This document shows, piece after piece, positions 24,636 through 33,595 of a stretch of DNA of 64,000 nucleotides. The DNA is from Oscillospiraceae bacterium (GTDB lineage: Bacteria > Bacillota > Clostridia > Oscillospirales > Ruminococcaceae): positions 1 through 64,000 of the forward strand of contig CAADVD010000040.1 of NCBI GenBank assembly GCA_900752435.1, in the 5' to 3' direction. The position numbers and the translations under genes are program-made. Position 1 is the first letter of the stretch; every line of letters starts with the position of its first letter. The notes beneath the pieces were generated by a model. The model had not been told where the DNA came from and did no database searches. It was given only the letters and a program-made list of their open reading frames with translations.

Positions 24636-26048
24636 TCATCTCGCAGCCGTGTTTGACGCCGTCGCTTTCTGTTCCTCCAAGCTGCTTCGCGTGACGTTCC
24701 GAATCCATTTGTCACCGGCAACGCGAACCCAGCAAATCACAGTTTTGACAATCTCATCGGATTTAAACAGCAGGTACACCACAAGCACGGGAAGCTTCAG
24801 CACCATGCCCACCAGAAAACCAAGCGGCACCGCAAAGCACCACAGCGCAATCAATTCAATTGCCAGTGAAAATTTGGTGTCGCCGCCGCCACGCAGGATA
24901 CCGACAATGCAAACACTGGAATTGGAAATAAAAAAGACAATGAGTGCAGTAATATTCAACATCTGTTTGGCCAACACTTTGGTTTCCTCCGAGACGTTAT
25001 AAAAGTCCACCATGGCGTTGCGTGAAAGCAAAATCATGACGGCGGCAAGCAATCCCATGATGATCGCAATCACCTTCAGCTTGCGGCCGCGCTGCTTGGC
25101 CAATGCCAGATTCCCCTCGCCAATGGTTTTGCCAATAATGACTGCGGCGGCATTGGCAATACCGAAAATAACCAAAGTAGCCAGCTGCTGAACCACGCCA
25201 ATGATGGTGTTGGCCGAAACGGCAATGGTACTCATACGGCCAAACAGCAAGGATTGCATTGCAATGCCGAGTGACCATGCCAGCTCGTTGAGCACAACGG
25301 GTGTGCAGTATTTTCGCAGGTCAGCGGAAAGAATGGGATCATGCCGAAACAGATCGGCAATTTTTAAATTTAATTGTTTATCCACGGCAAAGACGTAGAT
25401 TAGAACAATCAATAATTCTGCAATTTTTGCGATGACGGTAGCGAGCGCCGCACCCTGTACCTCCATGCGCGGTGCGCCGAATTTACCGAAAATGAGGATG
25501 TAGTTGAGTCCGCCATTGACCACGAGCGAAGTAGCGTTTGCAAGGACGGCTACTTTGACCATCTCAATGCTTCGGAGTAAGGAGATCAAAGTATTGGATA
25601 CCCCGAAAAAGAAGTACATAAAGCCAATGATGCGCAAATAATCCACGCCCGCCTCAATAACCGCTTGGTCAGGGCTGAAAATGCTCATAATTTGGCTGGG
25701 AAAAGCCAGTACAAGGACGGAAAGTAAAACCCCGACAACGGCCACCAAACGCAGTACCGTTGCCATGACAATTTTGATGGGCTGCATTTCCTGTTTGCCC
25801 CAATACTGTGCTGTTAATACGGCTGAACCGCCGGCAATGCCGAACGTAAACAGAGAATAGACAAAAAAGACTTGATTGGCCAGCGAAGAGGCCGTCAGCG
25901 GAACATCGCCCAATTCCCCCAACATGATGGTGTCGAGCATTTGCGTCAGAAACACCAGCAGATTTTGCAACGCGATGGGCAAAGCAATTTTTACAATCAT
26001 AGCGTAAAGCTGTGGATCTTTCTGTTGTGTTTGAATTCCCATTGTCAT
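24636..26048 (-). CDS. MATE-family multidrug/cation antiporter
   Basis: 470 residues from the chosen ATG. Twelve hydrophobic segments in two halves, as expected for a MATE exporter (Na+ or H+ driven efflux of cationic drugs). Recognisable parts: IALPIALQNLLVFLTQMLDTIMLGELGD in helix 1 (given here only as the region near residues 20-45), FGIAGGSAVLTAQYWGK, VVNGGLNYILIFGKFG, and the second-half repeat TIIGVVQQLATLVIFGIANAAAVIIGK. I prefer the ATG at 26048 because AAGGAA lies upstream; a GTG/ATG further upstream would place that site inside the protein. The gene is monocistronic between the regulator and the fumarase-subunit gene, all on the same strand. The substrate is unknown. Confidence 0.87.
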   Translation of the reverse strand: MTMGIQTQQKDPQLYAMIVKIALPIALQNLLVFLTQMLDTIMLGELGDVPLTASSLANQVFFVYSLFTFGIAGGSAVLTAQYWGKQEMQPIKIVMATVLRLVAVVGVLLSVLVLAFPSQIMSIFSPDQAVIEAGVDYLRIIGFMYFFFGVSNTLISLLRSIEMVKVAVLANATSLVVNGGLNYILIFGKFGAPRMEVQGAALATVIAKIAELLIVLIYVFAVDKQLNLKIADLFRHDPILSADLRKYCTPVVLNELAWSLGIAMQSLLFGRMSTIAVSANTIIGVVQQLATLVIFGIANAAAVIIGKTIGEGNLALAKQRGRKLKVIAIIMGLLAAVMILLSRNAMVDFYNVSEETKVLAKQMLNITALIVFFISNSSVCIVGILRGGGDTKFSLAIELIALWCFAVPLGFLVGMVLKLPVLVVYLLFKSDEIVKTVICWVRVAGDKWIRNVTRSSLEEQKATASNTAAR

Positions 26049-26111
26049 GTTTTCTGCAAATTCCTTTCTAAATAAAGTCGAAGTAAACACGTGTTATTGG
26101 CATTTGCGCAA

Positions 26112-26182
26112 CAAAAAAGCCCAATCTTTCAATGAATGCGCAATTTCGATTATTACCATGCAATGAAAGGATTGGGTTTTTC
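26112..26182 (-). terminator. Terminator after the fumarase beta-subunit gene
   Basis: The arms 26114-26131 and 26164-26182 pair over about 17 bp with one bulged base and a G-T pair, and a T6 run follows on the minus strand. The loop is about 32 bases. Confidence 0.7.
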
Positions 26183-26215
26183 TTTCCTTAAAACAAATCC
26201 TTGAAGTTTTTAAGG

Positions 26216-26794
26216 TTATTTTGCTTCTTTTCTATTTTGGCACTCTCGCAAATAGGTCTCTTTGCCAACTTTGAAAATATCCGTGCCTTGCGAATCAATG
26301 GCGACAATCAGCGGAAAATTTTCTACTTCCAGTCGTTTGACCGATTCACATCCGAGTTCTTCAAAAGCAATGACCTCGCAAGACTTAATGCTCTTGCAGG
26401 CCAGCGCGCCAGCGCCGCCCACGGCACAGAGATAGACCGCTTGATTGCGCACAATAGCGTCAATCACCGCTTGGTTCCGCTCGCCTTTTCCGATCATGGC
26501 GGCCAGCCCCAAATCCAAAAGCTTGGGCGCAAAGACATCCATACGTCCGGACGTTGTCGGGCCGCACGAACCGATGGGCAGATGATCCGGCGAAGGGGTC
26601 GGGCCGGCATAATAAATCGAAGCCCCTTGAAGCGCAAATGGAAGTTCCTGCTGTGCTTCTATCAATTGCATCATTTTTTTATGTGCGGCATCGCGTGCCG
26701 TGTAGATGGTACCGGACAGCAATACCCGGTCAAAAGTGCGCAAATCCTTGGCTTTTTCCGCCAATTCCGATGCTTGTATGCGGTATTCCGCCAC
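26216..26794 (-). CDS. Class I fumarate hydratase beta subunit (C-terminal domain)
   Basis: 192 residues from a GTG start. This is the Fe-S hydro-lyase beta subunit (FumB/TtdB type), which forms the substrate pocket with an alpha subunit holding the 4Fe-4S cluster. Seen: RVLLSGTIYTARDAAHKK, YYAGPTPSPDHLPIGSCGPTTSGRMD (regions near residues 25-85) and GKGERNQAVIDAI. I chose the GTG at 26794: AAGGAG lies 8 bases upstream, and the codon overlaps a TAG stop of the preceding frame (TAGTG). No alpha-subunit gene is adjacent, which is unusual since the two are normally side by side. It is the last gene of the DivIVA transcript. L(+)-tartrate dehydratase beta is the main alternative. Confidence 0.88.
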   Translation of the reverse strand: MAEYRIQASELAEKAKDLRTFDRVLLSGTIYTARDAAHKKMMQLIEAQQELPFALQGASIYYAGPTPSPDHLPIGSCGPTTSGRMDVFAPKLLDLGLAAMIGKGERNQAVIDAIVRNQAVYLCAVGGAGALACKSIKSCEVIAFEELGCESVKRLEVENFPLIVAIDSQGTDIFKVGKETYLRECQNRKEAK

Positions 26795-26935
26795 TAAAAC
26801 CACTCCTTCATTTTTCGGTAAATGCGGTTTAACATGTTCTGAATCGTATCGCTGGATTCTGGGACGCCGCCGTCTCCTCGTTTCTGCGGCCGCCGATGCT
26901 GCTGCGGTGAGGAATGAGGCGGCTTATCGAAAAAA
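26794..26935 (-). other. Probable out-of-frame C-terminal continuation of the DivIVA-like gene
   Basis: After a run of six T (minus strand; plus-strand 26930-26935) the DivIVA-like frame stops at once. The +1 frame continues for about 44 codons (FFDKPPHSSPQQHRRPQ and so on, ending YRKMKEWF) with normal codon use. Its TAG stop overlaps the GTG start of the fumarase gene as TAGTG. Read-through would give a smooth tail and a typical coupled junction. This may be a real frameshift mutation, a one-base sequence error in the T-run, or recoding. Confidence 0.55.
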
Positions 26936-27895
26936 TTCTGCGCTGGATGAGGCAGACGTTTGCTTCTCAGAAACCGATGCTTTTTCCGGTATTTGTTCGC
27001 CACTCAATGCGTCTTCCACAAAAAGAGCCGCCGGAAGATTTTCATCCACTTGGCTGATTTTTATTTCTACTTCTTGAAGTAATTTTAGAATGGACTGCTT
27101 GACTTCCGCTACATCATCGGTAAATGTTTCATAACGGTCGTTGGCAAGCTTGGCGCGTTTGCGCGCAGTTTTGAGAATTTGTTCCGCTTCCTCCTGCGCT
27201 TCACGAAGGATTTGCGAAGCCTTGATGTTGGCTTTTTTCTCTTTGTCGTTGAGTTCAGCCGCCAGATCGTCCATTTTGCGTTTGGACTGCTGATTGAAAT
27301 CCTGTGCCGCCAAACGGAGGTGATCCGCTTCTTCGGTCGCTTTGGCCACAATTTCTTCCGCTTTTTTGCGGGCGTTTTCCACGGATTCGCGGGATTGCTT
27401 ACCGGCATCGGTCAGCATGGAAGCGGCGCGATTGTTGGCGTCGGCCAATACTGTGGTGGCGCGGCTGTTCGCTTCCGCCATAACTTTTTCGGCATTGAAG
27501 CCCACTTCTTCAATCTGTTCCAGACGAGCCGTTTTTTGCTCCAGCTCTTCCCTTGCTTGATTGAGCTGACGGCCAAGCTCCACGTTTTGAGCATGCACCT
27601 CTTTGGCGTTTTTATCCACGGCGATGTTGAGTTCCTGCAATCGGTCGTTGTCGGTTTTTTGCTTGCAGAGCACCTGCTCAAGTTTTTCAATTTGTTCCTG
27701 CTGTTTTTGCAGTTGGTGCTTTAAATCGTCCAAATCGGCTTCCAACTGCGCTTTTTCGGCCGCGCTTCGGCGCAGTTCAATATTTAAATTTTCAATTTCC
27801 TGCTGATATTGTGTGCTCATACCATCGACGTATTCCAGCACTTCTTCCCGTTTGAAACCGCCGAACAGCGATTTTTTAAAGCTTTGATTTTCCAT
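26924..27895 (-). CDS. DivIVA/GpsB-like coiled-coil protein
   Basis: 323 residues as read. The N-terminus (ENQSFKKSLFGGFKREEVLEYVDGM) matches the DivIVA membrane-curvature-binding motif, which places proteins at the cell pole or septum. The rest, about 30-285, is almost wholly charged heptad coiled coil, including an alanine-rich repetitive part (ANSRATTVLADANNRAAS near residues 150-170). The frame ends just past a T6 run, probably by frameshift (see the continuation at 26794-26935). The chosen ATG at 27895 begins the DivIVA motif; its ribosome binding site is weak. The gene has a clear promoter and is followed by the fumarase beta-subunit gene on one transcript. The role in division or polar organisation is inferred. 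Confidence 0.78.
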   Translation of the reverse strand: MENQSFKKSLFGGFKREEVLEYVDGMSTQYQQEIENLNIELRRSAAEKAQLEADLDDLKHQLQKQQEQIEKLEQVLCKQKTDNDRLQELNIAVDKNAKEVHAQNVELGRQLNQAREELEQKTARLEQIEEVGFNAEKVMAEANSRATTVLADANNRAASMLTDAGKQSRESVENARKKAEEIVAKATEEADHLRLAAQDFNQQSKRKMDDLAAELNDKEKKANIKASQILREAQEEAEQILKTARKRAKLANDRYETFTDDVAEVKQSILKLLQEVEIKISQVDENLPAALFVEDALSGEQIPEKASVSEKQTSASSSAEFFR

Positions 27896-27986
27896 ATGTA
27901 ATTTCAAAATTCTTTGAGAAAAGAATTTCTCCTTTCCAGCTAGTTAAACAAGAATATGCGCAAACGTACACTTCCCATTTTTACTA

Positions 27987-28015
27987 AGTATAGTATCTTT
28001 TAAAAAGAATTGCAA
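27987..28015 (-). promoter_or_regulatory. Promoter of the DivIVA-like gene
   Basis: TTGCAA (28010-28015), 17 bases, TATACT (27987-27992). Confidence 0.72.
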
Positions 28016-28049
28016 TAGATTTTTGGTGAAATTCCGGTTTTTTGGCAAA

Positions 28050-28080
28050 AAGAAAGAGCTGTGCGAACACAGCTCTTTTT
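28050..28080 (-). terminator. Terminator of the transglutaminase-like gene
   Basis: AAAGAGCTGTG and CACAGCTCTTT pair around a 4-base loop with T5/A-runs on both sides. It overlaps the last bases of the gene. Confidence 0.88.
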
Positions 28081-29272
28081 AAGATGCGGTATAAACAAAT
28101 TGAAAAATCACCAAATTTTCTTCGTCAATCGTCGAAATGGTCGTCTCACGTTGGGAATTGCTATACGGAAATTGATAAAAACTCGGGTTCATGCCGCTGG
28201 ATACATCTTCGACAAACTGTAAAAAATCCTCATGTTCCGCAAACTGAATCTGTACCTCCGGCTGTTTTTGCTCAACTGCGCTATTCAAGGTATCGAATAA
28301 GCGGTCAAGCTCTTTGTCGTCCACGCTGGTGAAATATAAATTGTAATAACGGTAATAGTTGTACTCTTCTGTAATACTGTGCGGAATGGGAACATAGACA
28401 GAGTTTTTGCTGGCGGCATCGTCTTCAAACGGCGTGAAAATGGTTCGATTGGCATCGGCTTGCTCATCCGTTAACCCAAAATTGGTATAAAGTATGGTGG
28501 AGGTGTCCTGCGGCGGCATATCCCATGTAATGTCAATGTGGCAGTATTCTCCATCAATCCGCACCACATTCCACGCGTGAGAAATGCCCTCTTCGGAAAC
28601 GCCGTATACGATCCGGCTTTCCATTCCAGCCTGCTGAAGCAGGTACATGTATGCGCTTGCCAATCCATCACACACAGCGCGCTGATCCACTAAGGCACCG
28701 TAAGCATTGTGCTGAAAACTGCCTGTTTCGTCATAGCTCACGGTGGACGCCAGATAATCGTGCAGGTACTGTGCTTTTTCGTATTCACTGGCATTGGAAT
28801 TCAAGCCGCTAAGAATGCGTCCGGCCGCATTTTCCATTTCGGTGTTCATGGTTTCCACTTGCTCGTTGGTATAGGCTACATCTTCACCGGTTTCCATGTC
28901 CGTGTAGTAATAACCCAAATTCACTGAAGTGATGTCGCGCGTAACCACATTGTGCTCCAGCGAGTAGTTGCTGTTGAGCCAGAACACCTGCGGATTGTCG
29001 GCGCAAAAATATTTAATCAATTGTTCAATTTCCTGCCGGTTCATGTTTTTGACGCTCATCTCCGGCTGAAGCTTGTAGATTAACTTTTCCAGTTTATCAT
29101 AATTTTTCTGCATGTCGCGGCTCAGCAAATCCTTGCCGGTGGTATAATAACCGGTTTTTTCAATGTCGAGCGTACTGTATATGGCTACTTGGCCATCCTT
29201 CGTCAGCGCAATTCCGCAAGAGGAAAACAGCACCATACACAGTACCAAAAGCACCGCCATTCTTTTTTTCAT
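28079..29272 (-). CDS. Lipoprotein with a transglutaminase-like domain
   Basis: 397 residues. A lipoprotein signal peptide (MKKRMAVLLVLCMVLFSSC, lipobox LFSSC with Cys19) predicts attachment to the outer face of the membrane. The middle (about 165-270) is a transglutaminase/protease-like fold with the triad in order: Cys in QRAVCDGLASAY (near 202), His in GISHAWNVV (near 232) and Asp in CHIDITWD (near 247). Such proteins may cut or crosslink cell-surface protein or peptidoglycan; the substrate is unknown. The C-terminal 120 residues have no domain I recognise. It follows the Ca2+ ATPase gene on the same strand after 115 bases. Confidence 0.85.
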   Translation of the reverse strand: MKKRMAVLLVLCMVLFSSCGIALTKDGQVAIYSTLDIEKTGYYTTGKDLLSRDMQKNYDKLEKLIYKLQPEMSVKNMNRQEIEQLIKYFCADNPQVFWLNSNYSLEHNVVTRDITSVNLGYYYTDMETGEDVAYTNEQVETMNTEMENAAGRILSGLNSNASEYEKAQYLHDYLASTVSYDETGSFQHNAYGALVDQRAVCDGLASAYMYLLQQAGMESRIVYGVSEEGISHAWNVVRIDGEYCHIDITWDMPPQDTSTILYTNFGLTDEQADANRTIFTPFEDDAASKNSVYVPIPHSITEEYNYYRYYNLYFTSVDDKELDRLFDTLNSAVEQKQPEVQIQFAEHEDFLQFVEDVSSGMNPSFYQFPYSNSQRETTISTIDEENLVIFQFVYTAS

Positions 29273-29387
29273 GCTTTATTTTTTCGTATCACGCCGCCAG
29301 TTGGCGGTTTGAACGTCCTCTTTCTTTGAAATTCCGAAAAAATGTTCCCTTTCTTCGCACACAGGACTTCCCTGCCCTCCATTTTTA

Positions 29388-31997
29388 TCATTCCTGTTTG
29401 GGCTTGCTGCGCAAAATCAAGGAAGTAATCGATGGAATCAGGCAAAAACTGCATGCCGTCAATATTTCTCGGTAAGACAATGATACCGTATTTAAGATGA
29501 ATTGTAAAGGTGGAAAATAGATGGAGGTCAATAAAACCGTCAGGGAAATTCCGACAGCTCCTAAAAGTTTCCAGTTGCTGAACGGATGAATGGAAAGCAG
29601 CCACCCTTGTTCACTCTTGCACTCAAACACGTTGATAAACTGCGTTACAACCAGTGTAAAATAGGCGCCGGTGCGTGCAGTCGTCACATCGCCGCTGGAG
29701 CGGAATAAAGTCACAAAGACCGCCAATGTGGTCAGGCCAATGAAAATACCACGAAACACAATTTTAGCCAGCAAGCCGTCGGAAAAAATGCCGTCGTCCT
29801 TTTTGCGTGGTTTGCGGTTCATGATATTGGGTTCGGCTGGTTCCAGTCCAAGGGCGATAGCCGGCAAGCCATCGGTGACTAGATTGACCAGCAAAATTTG
29901 AATCGGTAATAATATGACCGGCATCCCCATCAGCATACCGACAAACATGGTGATGACCTCGCCAATGTTGCAGGAAAGCAGGTAGCGGATAAACTTGCGG
30001 ATGTTGGCATAAATCACACGCCCTTCCCGTACAGCGCTGACTAACGTGGCGAAATTGTCGTCAAGCAAGATGATGTCGCTGCCTTCTTTGGTGACATCCG
30101 TTCCGGTTCCCATGCTGACGCCGATGTCCGCTTGCTTCACGGCAGGTGCATCGTTGACACCATCGCCGGTCATGGCGACCACGTTGCCGTTTTTTTGAAG
30201 CGCGTGTACAATCATCAACTTGTGCTTCGGACTGACACGGGCAAAAACGGTGACACGGCCGACCAGCTGTTCCAAGCGTTCCGCCGTCATGGTTTCCAGC
30301 TCTTTTCCCTCCAACACCAAATCGCCTGCATGGTAGATGCCGATTTGAGAAGCAATGGCACAGGCGGTCAGGCGGTGGTCACCGGTGATCATCACCGTTT
30401 TGATTCCGGCGCGTTCACAGGTGTGTACCGCCTGCGTGACCTCCGGACGAGGCGGATCGATCATGCCCACCAAACCCAAAAAGGTCAGTTCATTTTCAAT
30501 GGCGCTGTCCTGCTGCCCCAACGGCTTACAGGCTAACGCCAACACACGCAGTGCTTTTCCGGCCATGCGTTCGTTGGCCTTGATGATGCGCTGGCGGGCA
30601 TCGTAAGACAACAAGACGGCATTGCCATCCTGATCCTGATAAAAACATTTTTCCAACAGCACATCGATTGCACCCTTGACAAACAGCCATTTTTGTCCGG
30701 CCATGTCCTGTACGACTACGGACATGCACTTGCGCTTGCTGTCAAATGGATTTTCCTCCAAACGGCGGTAGTCTTTGGCAATGAGACTGCGCTCAAAATG
30801 TACGGTTTGCGCCATTTGGAGCAAGCCAAGTTCTGTCGGTTCGCCGTAGGCTGTACGGCTGTCCAGTTGAGCATTGTTGCAAAGTACCGCGCACAAAACC
30901 AAGCGGTAAGCTGTCGTACCATAGGCGAACCGGCAGGAATCATGTAAGGGAATGGTTTTTCCGCCGCAAAATAGTTCCGTCGCCGTCATTTTATTCTGCG
31001 TGAGCGTACCGGTTTTATCCGAACAAATCACATTGGTGCATCCCAGCGTTTCCACGGCATGAAGGCGGCGCACCAACGCATGTTGCTTTACCATTCGTCC
31101 AACGGCCAGCGCCAGCACAATGGTCACGATGGCCGGAAGCCCCTCCGGAACAGCGCCAACGGCCAGACTGATGCCCATCAGCAGCATATCCATAACGGGT
31201 TCACCGCGCAGAATTCCGGCGGCCGACACCACGGCGCAGACAACCAAACAACCAATGGCGATGTATTTTCCAAGCTGAGCAAGCTTTTTTTGAAGCTGCG
31301 TGGGCTCTTCCTCGATGGTGTGAATCATACCGGCAATGGCACCCATTTGTGTGTTCATACCGGTGCAGACAACACGTGCTTCCCCATGCCCCTTGGTGAC
31401 AACGGTGCCCATATAGAGCATATCTTCGCGGTGCAGTTCATAGCGGCCGTTGTCCTCTGTGCAGACCGCTTTGGCAATCTGCTGGGATTCGCCGGTGAGA
31501 ATGGATTCATCCGCAGTCAACGTGTTGTTTTCCAGAATCACGCAGTCCGCACAGATGCGGTCACCGGATTTGACCTGAATCACATCGCCAACAGCGATTT
31601 CCTCCGCATTCAGTGTGACCAGTTTTCCGTCACGGTATGCACGAGCGGTGGGCGCGGACATTTTTTTGAGCGATTCCAGTGTCTTTTCAGTCTTGTATTC
31701 CTGAATAAATCCCATTACGCCGTTGAGCAATACAATCACCGCAATGGCAATTGCTTCTACATATTCGCCCAACACCAACGATACGGCTGTGGAGATCAGC
31801 AGAATAACAGTCAAGATGTCTTTGTATTGATTGACAAAAATTTTGATTGGATGAACGGCTTTTTGATGAGCCAATTCATTTTTTCCAAAGCGCTGCAAAG
31901 CCTGCTGCGCCTGCTGTGCGGTAAGTCCCTTGTGTGCATTCGTTTGCTTTTTGGACGGGTTCTCCAAATCCTGTTCCAAAACTTGAAATAATCCCAT
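29388..31997 (-). CDS. P-type Ca2+-transporting ATPase
   Basis: 869 residues, a PII-type pump that expels Ca2+ using ATP. In order: cation ATPase N-terminal segment (GLTAQQAQQALQRFGKNEL); TM1-2; actuator motif LTGES near 167; TM4 with PEGLPAIVTIVLALAV, the calcium-site pattern PEGLP; phosphorylation site CSDKTGTLTQNKM (Asp near 332); nucleotide domain KGAIDVLLEKC; hinge MITGDHRLTA and TGDGVNDAPAVKQADIG; then TM5-10 with NIGEVITMF and a NLVTDGLPAIALGLEP in TM6. The length is as usual. The start has GGGGTG upstream. It may share a transcript with the downstream lipoprotein gene. The ion is inferred from the PEGLP pattern. Confidence 0.93.
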   Translation of the reverse strand: MGLFQVLEQDLENPSKKQTNAHKGLTAQQAQQALQRFGKNELAHQKAVHPIKIFVNQYKDILTVILLISTAVSLVLGEYVEAIAIAVIVLLNGVMGFIQEYKTEKTLESLKKMSAPTARAYRDGKLVTLNAEEIAVGDVIQVKSGDRICADCVILENNTLTADESILTGESQQIAKAVCTEDNGRYELHREDMLYMGTVVTKGHGEARVVCTGMNTQMGAIAGMIHTIEEEPTQLQKKLAQLGKYIAIGCLVVCAVVSAAGILRGEPVMDMLLMGISLAVGAVPEGLPAIVTIVLALAVGRMVKQHALVRRLHAVETLGCTNVICSDKTGTLTQNKMTATELFCGGKTIPLHDSCRFAYGTTAYRLVLCAVLCNNAQLDSRTAYGEPTELGLLQMAQTVHFERSLIAKDYRRLEENPFDSKRKCMSVVVQDMAGQKWLFVKGAIDVLLEKCFYQDQDGNAVLLSYDARQRIIKANERMAGKALRVLALACKPLGQQDSAIENELTFLGLVGMIDPPRPEVTQAVHTCERAGIKTVMITGDHRLTACAIASQIGIYHAGDLVLEGKELETMTAERLEQLVGRVTVFARVSPKHKLMIVHALQKNGNVVAMTGDGVNDAPAVKQADIGVSMGTGTDVTKEGSDIILLDDNFATLVSAVREGRVIYANIRKFIRYLLSCNIGEVITMFVGMLMGMPVILLPIQILLVNLVTDGLPAIALGLEPAEPNIMNRKPRKKDDGIFSDGLLAKIVFRGIFIGLTTLAVFVTLFRSSGDVTTARTGAYFTLVVTQFINVFECKSEQGWLLSIHPFSNWKLLGAVGISLTVLLTSIYFPPLQFILNTVSLSYREILTACSFCLIPSITSLILRSKPKQE

Positions 31998-32071
31998 ACA
32001 TTCACCCCTTTTTTCTCTGTAATATTTATTCCTTGGGAAAGAAATTTAGCACAGTGAAACGGAGAAAATGC

Positions 32072-32107
32072 AAAAATTCCCGATGCGGCCATAGCCATAT
32101 CGGGAAT
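32072..32107 (-). terminator. Terminator after nrdR
   Basis: ATTCCCGAT pairs with ATCGGGAAT and T5 follows on the minus strand, 20 bases after the nrdR stop codon. Confidence 0.85.
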
Positions 32108-32127
32108 AAAGTTTCATTCTTTTAAAA

Positions 32128-32595
32128 TTATTGTTCTTGATTCTTTTTTTGAACCATATCCTCCAACTCATGCAGAAACGATTCAATGTCAGCAAATTCG
32201 TGATAGACGGACACAAACCGCACATAAGCGACATCATCAATGTCACGAAGCGCATCCATAACGCGTTCGCCCAACTCTTTGGAAGTGATTTCCTTGGTGA
32301 GGGCATTCATGCAGTTATATTCAATGGCGTCCACTACCGCTTCCAGTGTTTCAGCGGAAACAGGACGTTTTTCGCAAGCGCGCATGAGTCCGTTCAACAA
32401 TTTGTTGCGGTCAAACACTTGTCTGGATTTGTCTTTTTTGATCACCATCAACGGTGTGTGCTCCACCACTTCATAAGTCGTAAAACGGCCGCTGCATTTG
32501 GTACATTCACGCCGCCGCCGGATTTTCATTCCATCCTCAGTCGGTCTGGAATCCGTTACCTTACTCTCTGTATATCCGCAATAAGGGCATTTCAT
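32128..32595 (-). CDS. nrdR: Transcriptional repressor NrdR
   Basis: 155 residues, the usual size. It represses ribonucleotide reductase genes when dATP is abundant. The N-terminal zinc ribbon has Cys3, Cys6, Cys31 and Cys34 (MKCPYCGY, RECTKCSGRFTTYE), followed by the ATP-cone domain (about 49-139; PLMVIKKDKSRQVFDRNKLLNGL, then VRFVSVYHEF). NrdR boxes would be expected before nrd genes, none of which is in this window. It is single and followed by its own terminator. Confidence 0.96.
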   Translation of the reverse strand: MKCPYCGYTESKVTDSRPTEDGMKIRRRRECTKCSGRFTTYEVVEHTPLMVIKKDKSRQVFDRNKLLNGLMRACEKRPVSAETLEAVVDAIEYNCMNALTKEITSKELGERVMDALRDIDDVAYVRFVSVYHEFADIESFLHELEDMVQKKNQEQ

Positions 32596-32696
32596 CTGGA
32601 AGCACCTCTCAATCTAACAAATCTTTTTTTAATGATACCATGCTCCGCTCTAAATTTCAAGTATTTTGCTTGAAATTTCCGTATTTTCTGCCATTG

Positions 32697-33476
32697 CTAC
32701 CATTGATATTGCTTAAGCTTTTCCAGAGACTGGTATAGTTCCTCATACTCGTTATAATTGCTTCGATACAATTCCAGCATAGCGCTTCCCTGAAAGTTTT
32801 TTTCTTGCATCTTTTCAAAAAAACGAGCAAAGTCAAACGTACCCACGCCAATGGGCAAGCAATCAAAACCTTCTTTGTTATCGCTGACATGAAGGTGTAC
32901 AATGTTTTCCCCCAGTGCATCAATCATTGCAAAAACATCCTGATCGGCACGCACGGTTTGCTTGATATCCAGCACAAAATCCACATCGCCATGCAGATAC
33001 GACTGCATGCCCTTGAGAAAATCCAAAGAACGGCTTTTAAAAGGCGCGACATTCTCCTGTGCCAATACTGCGCCTTCCCGCTTAAGCGCATCACGCAGAA
33101 TGCCAAAACGCTCGTAGTACTGCTCATCGGGAAACGTGCTTTCCTTGCGGTTGCCATGGAAGACTAAAATCTTGGCGCCCAAAGCATTCATAAAATCACA
33201 ATAAGCTTTGTATTGTTCAATCCCATCCAAAAAACGGCGGTAATAATCACTGAAAAACAAAAATGGTTCCTGTCCAGAGGTAAATGGATGCACAGACACT
33301 ACGCGTATTTTATTGGCATCCAGCTCCTGTTTCAGGGTACGCAGGTAAGCAGGGCGCATTTCACTGTAAGTGTTGACAAAAATCTCAATGTTCTGCACAC
33401 CGTGGCGCACCAAGTCTTCCACTGCCAATTCCAAGTAGGCCGGATAAAAGCAAGAGGTCGAGATTCCAAAATTCAT
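32697..33476 (-). CDS. Sugar phosphate isomerase/epimerase, TIM-barrel (AP endonuclease family 2 fold)
   Basis: 259 residues. A xylose-isomerase-like TIM barrel. Metal-site candidates are visible: Glu in NIEIFVNT (near 31), His in LVFHGNRKE (near 105), Glu in LAQENVAP (near 138), Asp and Lys in FVLDIKQTVRA (near 168), His in HLHVSDN (near 195), and the C-terminal Glu in SAMLELYRSNY. The family includes endonuclease IV, sugar isomerases and inositol enzymes; endonuclease IV is less likely since its signature motifs are absent. The substrate is unknown. A single gene with its own promoter. Confidence 0.83.
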   Translation of the reverse strand: MNFGISTSCFYPAYLELAVEDLVRHGVQNIEIFVNTYSEMRPAYLRTLKQELDANKIRVVSVHPFTSGQEPFLFFSDYYRRFLDGIEQYKAYCDFMNALGAKILVFHGNRKESTFPDEQYYERFGILRDALKREGAVLAQENVAPFKSRSLDFLKGMQSYLHGDVDFVLDIKQTVRADQDVFAMIDALGENIVHLHVSDNKEGFDCLPIGVGTFDFARFFEKMQEKNFQGSAMLELYRSNYNEYEELYQSLEKLKQYQW

Positions 33477-33502
33477 CTTTGCAGCTCCTTTTCTTCGCTC
33501 TT

Positions 33503-33531
33503 ATTTCAGTCTACCACAAAATCGCTAAAAT
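33503..33531 (-). promoter_or_regulatory. Probable promoter of the TIM-barrel gene
   Basis: On the minus strand a TTCACA-like -35 and TAGACT -10 are 17 bases apart, about 35 bases before the start codon. The coordinates of the two boxes are approximate. Confidence 0.5.
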
Positions 33532-33545
33532 GTGAACATCCGTAT

Positions 33546-33583
33546 GCAAAAAAGCTGTTCGGCCAAATTGCCAAACAGCTTTC
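33546..33583 (-). terminator. Terminator after secF
   Basis: AAGCTGTT pairs with AACAGCTT, extended by TGGC/GCCG, with T6 on the minus strand, 13 bases after the secF stop codon. Confidence 0.83.
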
Positions 33584-33595
33584 CAATGCTTTACA

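Noticed and set aside
31059..31991. A 310-codon frame opposite the Ca2+ ATPase gene
   Set aside because: Antisense shadow; composition follows the sense gene.
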